From Persicaria tinctoria (lineage: Eukaryota; Streptophyta; Magnoliopsida; Caryophyllales; Polygonaceae), in contig JBANSL010000003.1 of the NCBI GenBank assembly GCA_037127255.1, positions 16,333,314-16,397,313 on the forward strand: a DNA stretch of 64,000 nucleotides. Reading direction: 5' to 3'. Below are positions 10,268 through 21,300 of the stretch, piece after piece. The translations under genes were made by a program, and so were the position numbers. Positions within the stretch are counted from its first letter, which is position 1. The number at the start of each line of letters is the position of its first letter. Under the pieces are notes generated by a model. That model saw nothing but the letters and a program-made list of their open reading frames with translations. It did no database searches and was not told where the DNA came from.

Positions 10268-10525
10268 TTTATTTTATTCGGCTTTACAACCTATGAGGGC
10301 GTATACCGGAGGAGATAGGCAACCTCAAAAATCTTGTGTACCTATTATCCACCGTTTTGCTTTGGTTTTCCTATGCTGCAATTTAGTATAGTCCATCAAT
10401 GCATGAATTCTTTTGCAAACACATTCTCCTTGGATAATAGAAACTTACAGGTACACAAGATTTTTGAGGTTGCCTATCTCCTCCGGTATACGCCCTCATA
10501 GGTTGTAAACCCGAATAAAATAAAC
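10268..10525. repeat. 76-bp inverted repeat containing an LRR coding segment
   Basis: Arms at 10268-10343 and 10450-10525 match at 75 of 76 positions by eye, with a loop of 106 bp. Shorter matching blocks continue outside (gaatgtgtt) and inside (ctattatcc) the arms. In the plus orientation arm 1 encodes GRIPEEIGNLKNLV (10297-10338), a leucine-rich-repeat segment. A transcript crossing it would fold into a long hairpin. Confidence 0.9.
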
Positions 10526-10754
10526 ACATTCTCCTTGCACAGGGATGTTGGTTCATGGTGTTATTCATAATTGTATTAAGATACTGCAATGTGCTATAAG
10601 CCATAAATGGTTATGGAAATGGGTTGGCGTTCATGATCTTGATATATTTTTTACATGAATGTTATATCCTTTTGTACTTTTTAGTCTTTTTATTGCTGAA
10701 AAGCATTCCTTTCTTTTGGTTTTTTATTTTATGATTATCTTTTTTGCCTTTCAG

Positions 10755-11712
10755 GTTTTTGTGTGGAAACCACTTGACCGGACCCTTACTAGGCGGTCGT
10801 GGAAATCTAGCAAAACTGGCTAGATTACATGTTGATGTAAACAACATATCAGGACCACCGCCAAAATCACTTGCAAACTTGGACAAATTATCGCACATGT
10901 AAGGGAATTGTTGTCCCTCCCTTGAGCTCACATGGTTTCCTTTTCTTATTATTACATCGGTGCCATTTCTCTTCCTTTTCAACCATTATTAGTGGTGAAA
11001 TCCCTCGTGAGCTGTCTAGATTATCAAGCCTCCATCACTTGTAAGTTGGCGGTTGGGTTCGGACTTCAGTTCCACTTTCCATATTAACAGTAATTATAAA
11101 TCCGCTACAGCGGTCATGGCAGCAACAACTTGTCAGGATCCCTTTCAGCAGAGTTGTCCGAGTTGCCAAACATGGTACTCTTTTATCTTCTTTCCTCCCC
11201 ATTCTTTGTTTGATTCATTGCTTGAAGAGAAAATTTTCCTTTCTCATTCTATATAATTCACGTTGAACGAGCACCATGATGTGTTTGTTATGGCTACTGT
11301 TTTTAGCTCTTTTCATACATTTTTTTTTCTGGAATTTTATTTTTTAAAGCGCTATAATTGTTTGTTCGTTTGGAGGTGATAAGGATATCATATGTGAAAA
11401 AATAGCCAATAATACTCTATAATTATTATATCATATGATGATAATATTACATTATTATCCATAGAAAATTACCATGAAACTTGAGGGTTTTTTAATATGA
11501 CTGCTTTTATCTATGGCAAGCTACCTAATATTTTGGATATATGTAGTCATGTATCTTGTAATTTCTAATATCTTGGATAATATTTTCCTTCACAAATATT
11601 TAAATTTTTTTTCTTCATTAATTACTATTTTTTGCAGTCAGTTGGATAACAACAATTTCAGTGGGAGTGAGATTCCTACGAGTTATGGGAGCATGACTAC
11701 GTTGGTCAAGCT
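10755..11712 (+). pseudogene. LRR receptor-kinase ectodomain exons (truncated)
   Basis: Four exon-like blocks with splice borders follow in correct order: 10755-10899 (GNHLTGPL, VNNISGPPPKSLANL), 10993-11040 (SGEIPRELSRLSSLHHL), 11111-11173 (NNLSGSLSAELSELPN) and 11638-11712 (LDNNNFSGSEIPTSYGSM). This is the LRR ectodomain of the At1g06840-type receptor-like kinases, where the FANL, NNNLSG and LDNN segments occupy successive short exons. The signal peptide, last repeats, transmembrane helix and kinase are absent. Together with the Helitron 3' end downstream this indicates a captured fragment rather than a functional receptor. Confidence 0.78.
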
Positions 11713-12620
11713 GTATGTGTTCATTTCTTAATCTAATTCGAGTAGGATCCATGGTGACATATAGAATGTAACCTTTTCCTTTGCTCATATATATATCTTC
11801 TCTTTCGAGATTTCATATTTGTTCGGTTCACCGTTCTTCAATTTTGAGTGATGTTGTGCAATCGTCTATCCGTATATTGCAACTTCCAGGTTTCATTTAT
11901 GGGTTTTGAATTTTTTTCTTGCCATCTATCCCAATTTCCCCAAATTGAAATCCACTTCACTAAATCTAAGATTATAGACATTCAGAAGCAATGGTTTAGG
12001 TATAGACTATAAGAAGCAATAAAATTTGGTTCTTCTCTTTGTTTGCGTCCATGGGTAAAACTCAGAAACTTTTAGTCATTAAGAGCAAGCTAAGCTTTGA
12101 GGTATAAGCTTTCAGCAATCTAATATTATAGGCATTTAAGTTTACTTTTGTTTGCTGAATTGTGAAAGATATGGATGGCTAGGTGTCTAGGAGATACACA
12201 AAACTCGGAAATATTTAGTCATTAAGAGCAAGCTATGCTTTGAGGTATAAGTTTCCGTGTTTGTACATTGGAATCACTTTAAGTACAATCTCATTTGGTT
12301 TGAGGCATGATAACACGTGGATTCAATCTCATGTTTCTATCGGATTTGCAATTCTTGAACATTTTGGTAAATATTTTAAAATCGTGAACATTTTGTTAAT
12401 TTATTTAATTGTGAATATTTGGAAGAAAAAAAATCCTTCTTGTATGTGTATGTAAGGCAAATTAATTAATAATACCCCTATGTTCTTAACTTTATAAATT
12501 ATTAAAATAGTTAGCAGTATCGTTTTGTTAGTTTAAATTATTAGAAAAATTTATATACCACGACAATAAATAATATGATAACATCCGAAAATATGATTAG
12601 TGTACTTAGATTAATTTTAA
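11713..12620. other. Helitron interior without coding signal
   Basis: AT-rich DNA between the last LRR exon and the Helitron terminus. A segment of about 30 bp (agtcattaagagcaagcta, then gctttgaggtataag) occurs twice, at about 12075-12105 and 12218-12249. No gene is seen. Confidence 0.45.
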
Positions 12621-12655
12621 AAATCCCGTGCGTGGCGCACGGGTTACAGGCTAGT
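12620..12655 (+). mobile_element. Helitron 3' terminus
   Basis: Hairpin cccgtgcg/cgcacggg, then ttacaggCTAG, then host T. The spacing and the CTAG end are typical of plant Helitrons. Two further examples occur at 27730-27761 and 30157-30184. Confidence 0.85.
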
Positions 12656-12891
12656 TTACCAAAAAAACAACGTTTATAGTTGGTACTACTATTTTCCGCA
12701 ACTTTGAAAGTTGATGCTATTCTCCGAAACTATCCCAAAAGTTGGGTACATTTATTGTGATTTTCCCAAAACATATCATCCTAAAATAAAACAAAATCCA
12801 AATCTAACTACTCAAAAGTCAAAACATATGACAGTAACACAAATTGTGAAACAAATACCACACTACATACATAAAAGACTATATATATAGG

Positions 12892-13089
12892 ACCAATTAC
12901 AAGTTGGTGTATTGGTTATGGGGCTACATCCCATGCCTCGAGGTTCGAATCCCCGTGGAAACATGGAGACGATTGTGAGTGGGAGGGTCAACCCCTTAAA
13001 TGGGCCTACAGTAACCCGATCCCGATCCAGATGTAGAGTGGGCTAAGCCCACTTGAACTTGAAATGATAAAAAAAAAAAAAAAAAAAAA
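12892..13089 (+). mobile_element. tRNA-derived SINE with poly(A) tail
   Basis: The 5' part resembles a tRNA with a box A region (ttggtgtattggttatgg) and a perfect box B (ggttcgaatcc, about 12941-12951). A unique body follows and a tail of about 20 A ends at 13089. The flanks repeat aaaagactatatata followed by gg (12873-12891 and 13086-13102; the left copy has one extra TA), a target duplication of 17-19 bp. Internal pol III promoter boxes, an A tail and a long TSD together define a SINE. Confidence 0.9.
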
Positions 13090-13217
13090 GACTATATATA
13101 GGGGAGATCTGCAAGTAACAAAGCCCACACTAACTTTCACATGTTACAGTTAATCAAAGATAATTTTCAAAACATCAGATTCTACCTGTAAGAGTTGAAA
13201 GTTGATCACCTGCTACT

Positions 13218-13453
13218 TAGGGCTTGTTTGGCAGAAATTTTTAAAGCGGCGTGGGAAAATTTTCTGCAACTTTCAAGAAAAAAGCTTTTTGCAAAAACAC
13301 TATGAAGTTTGTCATGCCAAACAAAAACTTACTAAATTAATCTATCCTCAAGGCAAAAACTTTAACCTATTTATAAAACTTTATCTAGATTATAATTTTA
13401 AGCTAGATTTTAATTTAATCTAGATTCAACTTTGGCATGCCAAACATGAGCAG
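13218..13453. mobile_element. Possible small MITE
   Basis: Inverted termini gggcttgtttggca (about 13219) and tggcatgccaaacatgagc (about 13434) bracket an AT-rich, non-coding 235-bp stretch beside the 3' end of the MLO gene. The TIR match is imperfect and no clear TSD was found. Confidence 0.4.
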
Positions 13454-13542
13454 GTTCGATCAACGCTCTAATCAATCATCTGCTTCCAATCTCTGTTTGT
13501 TCAACCTACTGAATGCTATGAGCCCTCACCTGCTAAATGCTA

Positions 13543-16500
13543 TCAGCCCTCCTCAGCTATTGTATGCTGTGATCTATCTGGTCTATCACTTGTTGATTGT
13601 TGTGAGCCCTCACTTCGTAAATGAGGCGAGGTTGATGAGCGCCGTGAACTACCCTCCCCGTGTTTCTTCTTCGCACTCTGGTGCCACTTCTTCAGCGCTT
13701 TTGATATTTGCTCGTTAAATATGGTTAGCTTCATGGTTGAGCCCATCTGCTTTCCACATTTTCTGAGAGGTAAGATATTGAACACTGGAACAAATTTCGG
13801 CACTATATATATAGTACTGCACCGTACCTGAGTTACAAGGGCGTAGAGCGGAAGGGTGATGTAGCTGCACAAAACTTGAACTCCAACCCTGCCATATAAG
13901 GTGAAATCATTACATGACGGTAAAAAAAAACCCCGAAAAAACAAGATCAATTGTAGTATTCGTATCAGTTTAGTAGTTATATATAATGGCTTACCCGATT
14001 GCAACTCTGATGATAGTGAGGTCTAATCTATGGTGAAGACAAGATCTCAACCCAAACTCATACTGCAATTTTAAGGCACTGGCATGTTAGTGTTATATAA
14101 GAATGATAGAAAATACAAAATTAGGCATAAAAAGGCAGCTCATTACCCATATCCAGAAAAAGTATGTAATCTCAAATGCATTCTGTAAACAGCAGCAAAG
14201 CTAAGTGTCAGGTAAAACTAGCCGCGCAATTCAAGTCTTTGAACAGCTAATAATGTTAGTGTTTACAAAGAAAAAGGCATACAGTTACCTGAAATAAGGT
14301 ATAATGGATGAGATAAAGAATTAGTTGAGGCCACTCAAACCAAAAAAATTTGTCTGAGACCTCGACAAGAGGCGTTCCTTTAACTTCTTCTTGTCTTTCG
14401 GCAATGTCACCAGCCATTTGTGCTATAATTGCTTGAAGCTTTGTACCAACTGCTAGGATCACCTACCAACACAAGGATGGTAAGCACTAGATACTGTTTG
14501 ACCTTCAAGGAAAATAAATCATTGACAAGCAGAAATATCTCACAATCAGAGGCACTAGGGATAGCCAAGTCAGGGAATCCCAAGCTGGAACAAACAAATA
14601 GAACAAGTAAGTTTTAAGTTTGATTGTAAATTTGTAATACATAGCTAAACAGAATAGAAAAGTGAGTTAGCTTACAATGTACATTAACAAGCAAAAAGAA
14701 GACAGAAGAGGCCCATAGTAGAGGACTGTAGTCATTGTGGACAAAAAAAGGAGTGAGGCAATTTATCCGCAAATAAGCAATACAAAGCCATTTGAACGTT
14801 GTAGATCTCAGGATCAATAAATTTTTATGTACCTGATCCCTACAACTACCTTAAAATCATCTTCCAGTGATCTTTTGATGTACTTTTGGAAATCAAATTT
14901 ACTTCCGGGGGCCAAGTGAACCTATCAGGAAATACAGTTTTAGTTTTCCTTAAGATAAATAGAAAAAGAAATCTAACCTCCGAATCATGAGCAAGAAACT
15001 TACACTAATAAAACCATGACGCATGGTTAAGTAGTCAGATCTAGTAACAGACCTAAAAAATTGTCGGAAGAAGCATACCTGTTAAGACCACAAATGTTTG
15101 ACAACTTAGACCAGCAAGTACTTCAGAGAAAAATACATCAAGGGTAACAATCCTTGATGTGATACTTGATAGTGCGCAATAACAAGATAATAAGAATGAG
15201 ATCATGGAGTGATTTTATAACTTCACAGACACAAAATTTCAGTTTAAACTGAAATTAGCAATGATAAAACAACAGGCTGAAATGGTGAAGCAGATCTTAC
15301 AATTAAAAAGAGAATGGGCACTCTAGTCCAAAAACTGGTGTTTTGTTTGACAAAAGATGTCTCGTGAGCAAGTCTCAATTTTGAAGTATCTGCGGATTTT
15401 GCAAAAGTTTTTGTTCAGTGCCATGGATGAGAATTAACAGCAATGGCTTAAATGCATAGGTAACTGCAGACACACCAGAATGAAAAATACGTGAAAAGAT
15501 CACTAAGAGCTAGCATGCTCAGTAGCATTAGGCCATTGATATAAAGTTAAAAATTAGCCTCATAAAAAAGTGGTAAATCGTGATATTCATATCATAGGTT
15601 TCAAGTATATTTTTTACAAGATTCTTCATTATGCAAGGCTTCCTGTTCCCAATCTTTCCATCCACGAATCTGCATAAATGATGGACAAATTAAGAATATA
15701 TTAATGAAATACCAACTTAATTTTCTAAACTTGTAAGTTTAAATACAGAACACTTCAAGCTACTAGAAAAAAACTAGCAAGCAAGATGTGGCAAATTTTT
15801 GGAAGTTCCAAATGTTAGAAAGTCCTAAAGTGCATCAAAAGTACCAAATGTCGCACTTGAACCTAGTCACATGTTGAGCTCTATAATGCAAAGAACAATA
15901 AAAGATAGAAGGAAAATATCATTCATACAACTATAACAAACACACCTTGAGCCTGCCAAGCATCATTACAACTGCACTAAAAAACACATGAAAAATCGCC
16001 AAGAAGAATATGAATATATGCAGCTGATGCAGTGCTTCTACAGATATAAATGGCTCTTGTCCCTGTCAAAAAAGAACGCGCTATCAACATAACTCAAATC
16101 GATGAGTTAGCTAGATAAGATTTTATATGTTGGCAGAGCCAGGCTTAGAAGAATTGACTAACTTCTTTGCACCCAGTAGGCTCTTTGTCAGTGGACAATA
16201 TCCTACCAGCATACCACAAGAGCTTTCGTTTATGCTCTGCCACTGGTTCATGTTCTGTTACTGGCTCAACCCCTTTTCCTCGCTTGCCACGTTTAGAGCA
16301 TGGCAACATTGTGTCTGAAAATTTATGGGGTATACAGACATTTGCAATGTAGTTTTGCCCAAATGTCAGGAGAAGTGAGATGAACCCTAGAACCATCAGC
16401 TCTGAAGAACAAAATGTAACACTAAACTTACAACTATTGATAAATTATGATAAGGGGAGTCACAAGTGATTCGTGTAAGAGGTAACAGTTTCTTGTACAC

Positions 16501-17361
16501 TTACCTCCCTTGACCTTTTCAAGGGCTTCACACAGAGCTGTCTTGTGCCTCCGTTCGAAATACTGCATATGTAGAAGAAGGCGTCAGAAAAGAAATAAAT
16601 ACTTCAAAACTTTGGCGTTTATTCTCTAAATAACTTTGAAAAAATCTTAGGCCACAAAAACTAGTGTGCCTTCCATTCCTCTGAAACCTAAACCTGTAAG
16701 AAAGGCAAATCACTCTTGAAACTCTTCTTCTTCTTCATATCAAGGGTAAAGTAATGAAGATAAATAGACAACAATATTCCACAAGCAGCACTTCAATTCA
16801 AGATAAAAGAAAGCATATGCTAAGTACAATGAACAGTGAGAACTAAAAAGGAATTGACATGGAATATCAGTGTATAATAATGCACCTATAATAACAAAGA
16901 GCTAAATATATTCAATCAATATTTATGGTCTATACGTTGCACATAAACAGAAACGATACAGATACTGTGAAAGGCAATTTCAAATATAGTTGCAATGATT
17001 TTGTGCACTGGCATTCTATCATGAAACAAAGCTTCAATGGTTGGAACTTCTGTCATGTGGAAGAGACAAATGACACAATCAATCAACAAAATTAAAGCTA
17101 ATTTTACAAGCAGAAACCCACAAGATGAATCAAAACCCTAGGCAAATTCCCTTTTTCTTGTCAGTTGTCATTACAAAAACTAAAACAAAAATAGAAACAA
17201 AAAAAAACGGAAGTGAATGAAATTTTCACCTGTCCAACAAGGTGGAGACCTTTTTCAAGAAAAATGGAGATGATAACGATGCTGGCGCAAATGGCAGCAA
17301 CTGCCCAGGTGGGCGTTTGATCGAGTTGCCTTTCACCGGTACCTTCTCCACCTCCTGTCAT
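13543..17361 (-). CDS. MLO: MLO-like seven-transmembrane protein, clade III
   Basis: Minus-strand gene of 15 coding exons: 17361-17230, 16562-16505, 16401-16163, 16062-15946, 15669-15618, 15389-15301, 15078-15004, 14921-14833, 14725-14676, 14584-14544, 14462-14289, 14182-14147, 14062-13995, 13888-13828, 13746-13543. All borders are GT-AG and phases join to 494 residues, near the usual 500-570. Landmarks in order: [16 protein letters not shown] (TM1), [85 protein letters not shown], then the calmodulin-binding helix [15 protein letters not shown]. [33 protein letters not shown] is, from memory, diagnostic of clade III (AtMLO5/7/8/9/10) rather than the powdery-mildew clade V. MLO proteins are plasma-membrane Ca2+-related channels or regulators. 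The hydrophilic tail is short. A composite transposon starts about 530 bp upstream of the ATG. Confidence 0.93.
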
Positions 17362-17887
17362 ATTCCTTCTTCTCTAATGGGATTCCTGTTACAAACTACA
17401 ACCTGAATTGCAGGCAGTGTCCGGGAAAAGCATATTGGATGAATTGGTGGACTGAATTAGGGATTTGCAAAAAACACATTTGTGGTTTGATTTGGAGTTA
17501 GGGATTTTGCACAAAAAGACATTTGGGGAATTGTATTCGTGCAGAGGAATTGAGGAAGTTGAGAAATTGTGGCCATCCAAATCACGATTTGGGATTCATG
17601 GAAATGACGAACACTAACCAAATGCAAATCCATGGGACAGTCGACACGAGTCTACACAGCGGACAAGAGAAAGATTTGCGCGCCCAGCCGCCGTTCCCTT
17701 TAATTCACTCTCTCTGTTTGTCTCCAAACTTTTGCTGGACCTCTCTCCAACTTTTTCCGCATGCTCCTTGTTCCGTTGTTTTTGCCGCCATAGCGGGAAG
17801 TTCCGAAGGCCCTGTCTGGCAGTAGGTTATATTTTAAGAGGGGAAGATTATTTTTTGAAGTTATTTTGGCAGGTGGAGACTGGAGAC
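17362..17887 (-). promoter_or_regulatory. MLO upstream region
   Basis: About 530 bp lie between the MLO start codon and the hAT-like composite element. It must hold the 5'UTR and proximal promoter. No unambiguous TATA box was identified, so only the position is annotated. Confidence 0.35.
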
Positions 17888-18350
17888 TCGTAGGGGTCCC
17901 GTCCCGCGCAATTTTTGCGGGACGGGACCGGAACGGGATTTACTCTTTTTTTCTTCGTTCCACATGGGCCTTGTCTCTCGCGGGACGGAACGGGACGGAT
18001 CTTGTCCCTCAAATAAAAAAGATTATAAAAAGTTAAAAATTTCCGGTATATTTTGCGATTTTCAAAGACGTAACACCTATAAATCTATATAAAAAATATA
18101 TTTTACGGGTTTTCCTACATATACACATACATATATAATATACGTGTGTATATATACACATTGATGTAGTAGCGTTACATTGATGAATACGTAGCATTAG
18201 TTTTCTTTTTCTGGCGGAATGCAGTAGCATTACTGCATTAGTGTGTATATATCAATATATGTATGCATATACACTGTACACTTACAAGTGCATGTAATCT
18301 ATATATAGATTATATATATTACAGTATGTATAACATAATGTATTATTATT

Positions 18351-21300
18351 TTTATTTTTTTTTATTTTTTATTTTTTATTATAATCTCCAAATAGTATAA
18401 AAATCAAACAACCGAATGTTTACAAGAAGTTAGCGGGCAGCCGAGAAACAAGCTGCGCACCAACCCCCTTAGCAATAGAAAAACAAACTCTGGTAAAAAT
18501 ATGAGCAGCTAGACGAGAACTAGAATCTAAGGCTAAAGAGAAGGAGCGGATCCGACCCAGAAGTGCAACCGCATCCCCATCCAGCTCACCAAAGGAAGAG
18601 AAAGAAAAGGGCAAAAACCCATAACCAGCGGTAGAACATACATCCCGATACTTGGTGCACTTACGCCGCGCCGCGTCAAGAACACATCGTCCAGGAGCGA
18701 AGGAAGCCAAGCAAGTCTGAGTGAGGGGGGAGGAGCCCGTGATATCAACACACACATCTCGACCCCGATCCCAAGAGTAAAGAAGAATGTCAGCGGGCCT
18801 AAGAGGTCCTCCAAGACTGTCAACAACACCAATGTCCACTTCCTTCCCAGAGGAGATCCCCGCCCGGAAGCAAATGTCGAAGAGGGTATCACGGACAAGA
18901 TTATGCCGATGTTTGAGCCCAACAGAACTCGAACACGACACAGCATGATCCCCAAAAGTGTCATCCTCAAAAACCCGACCACATGCAGAGCAAGGAAGAC
19001 CAGCACGAAAAAGGGGGATACCCAAACGATAGCAGATGACAGACCTGTAAGTCCTACCATTCATGGTCTGACCGAGCCCAGAAATGGGAACTGCTCTGAG
19101 CCAATCAGATGAATGAGCCCCATGCTGAGACCTCCACAACACCACCTGTCGCGAGGTCAATGAGAAAACCGACTCCGAAGAAGCCACAATCCGGGCGAAG
19201 TACACATCTACCAATTTCTTCATAAGTTTGGGGGTAGCGAACTCGCAAGAATCACGACTAAAGTCAGAACCAGTAAGACCATTGAAATCACACAGCGCAG
19301 CGTCAAAAGAGGCCCCCTCACCTAGGGGCAGCCCAGCAAGGCGGAGGAGCGAGGACTGCAGCCCCGAAGACTACAGGCGCGACGCTAGAAAAGAATAATG
19401 CATGACGTCACCAACAGCATAAACCCCAAGCCCCCCGTACTGAAACGGAAGAGTAGCCAACCTCCACTGCCAATCACCGAACCCGGGTCCAGAAGCAGCC
19501 ACAATTCGCTCTAAACAAACACGGAGGGCACTATCAAAAGTAGACTGAGCTGGAACAACGGCACCCGGCGGACAAGTACGCAAGGTGAAGTAGAGTCTAG
19601 AGATACCTGAACAAGCCCGAATCAAAAGCAGCTCACTCTGCGGATCCTCTAGTTTGGCAACAAGCCCCATAAGCTCGACGGTCTTGGCCACCCGAGTCGC
19701 CACAATCTCGGCACTCTAAGCCGGGCAAGTACTGACAGGACCACCCAAGACCGTAACGCCGGAAACAGGCTGAGCAATGCAGGCAGGGAAAACACCAGGC
19801 ACCAAGCCCCTAGGATCCACGACCGGCCAAAAGACCTCAGTCTTATCCACGTTAAGGTGCAACCCTAACGTAGGCCCTTCAGATGCAATCAAGTCAAGAA
19901 CCTGGCTAACCACAAGAGTGTCCCCAACAATAGAGCCGTCATCCAAATACCAAGCCTGGAAGCATAAATCGAACGTATCCCGGATCTTACATATCAGAGG
20001 ATGCAAGACCAAAGCGAAGAGCAACGGACCAAGGGGATCACCCTGCTGGACCCCCTGACAAGACCAAAGGCAGTGCTCCCCGTAGTAGAGTCGAGCAGGG
20101 GTAGAGTAACAGAACTCGACCCAGCGCGATAGGCCAGGGCACTGACGACGGACCTCCAAAAGCAGAGCAGTACGATCAACCAAGTTGAAAGCATTTTGAA
20201 AGTCCACCAACAGCATAGAAAGACCCATCTCAGAACCCCGGGACTCTACAAGCCTATTCAAGGCATGTAGAATGGCCTCACCGCCTCCAGAAACACCAAC
20301 TCCGAACTGCAGGTCCCTAAAATACCCAGATAACTGAGGCCCAACCAAGAAAGCACCCACCTTAGACACAAGGCGTCTCCAGATCGTACCGACAGCAATA
20401 GGGCGGATACCACCCCCCGGTTTGACCAAGGGAGTAAGAGGGGCACTAGCAACATATTCTCCGAGAGCAGACGGACACCGACCCTCCAAAAAGATGTTGA
20501 CCACACCCGTAATGGAGACAAGGAGCTCATCAGAAATAGCAACAGCCGCACCACTCAAACAGTCTAACAGATGCTGGGCCCTAAGCCCGTCCCTACCACA
20601 AGAAGTACCACGCGGGAAACTCCTAATTGAATCCAAAACAATTGGCGGGAAAGCAATAATAGAAGGCTAAGGAGCAAAACCACAAGGCAAAGCGGGGAGA
20701 GGGGCAACATGATGCTTGTCACGGAGCGCAATCAAAGTAGAATTAGAGTACGGAGCAACACCGGAAGAAGAGAGAACCCGCATGGCCGCGGTGAAATGCC
20801 CATCAGAGATCTTCTTGCGGCATTGACGGAGGTTAAGCTCCGGCGTGTGAGGCTCATCATCATCCCCAACACCCTCGCAAAAAGACACAGCTGCTGCTTT
20901 CAAGGCGGCCTCAAGCAACACAGTGTCACCCCCCGGAGTGCTCCAATCAACAAGAGCACTGGAAATCGACTCCTCCTGGCGCGTGCGTCGAACACCCGAT
21001 CGACGATCACTACTACTCCTTGGTATAAAAGCACGCAAAACACAGATGGGCAAAGCAAGGAGCCGAATCCAAGCACCAATATCAGTAGGGGCGGAAATAA
21101 CACGGTCAAGCACCCCCTTGAGGGCCCGAGCAAAACCAAGACGACAACGTGGCGGTATGGACTTAACCGTACGTAATCCCTTGCCTAAAAGACGATCAAA
21201 AGTAACCAAATCCCATCCAAAATCCACCTGTGCTACCCCACTATCATGTGGCACACTACCATCTAAAGGGGATGCCAAGACTGATCCAAGCGTAGGCAAA

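Larger units (their letters stand above)
9076..12654 (+). mobile_element. Helitron-like element with captured gene fragments
   Basis: The 3' terminus is convincing. A GC hairpin (cccgtgcgtggcgcacggg, about 12625-12643) is followed 7 bases later by CTAG (12651-12654) and a T at 12655. The proposed 5' end is TC at 9076, preceded by A at 9075, which fits insertion between A and T. This 5' end rests only on the TC dinucleotide and the ctatatcttaaag sequence that follows, so it is uncertain. The interior holds a GC-rich 5'UTR-like stretch (about 9180-9560), an EGF-like exon, LRR-receptor-kinase exons and an inverted repeat. No Rep/helicase is present, so it is non-autonomous. Confidence 0.6.

Noticed and set aside
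10755..11712. A functional LRR receptor kinase gene
   Set aside because: No signal peptide, transmembrane segment or kinase domain follows. The exons stop before a Helitron terminus.
12892..13089. A genuine tRNA gene
   Set aside because: Box B is perfect, but the cloverleaf is not complete and the sequence continues into a SINE body with poly(A) and TSD.
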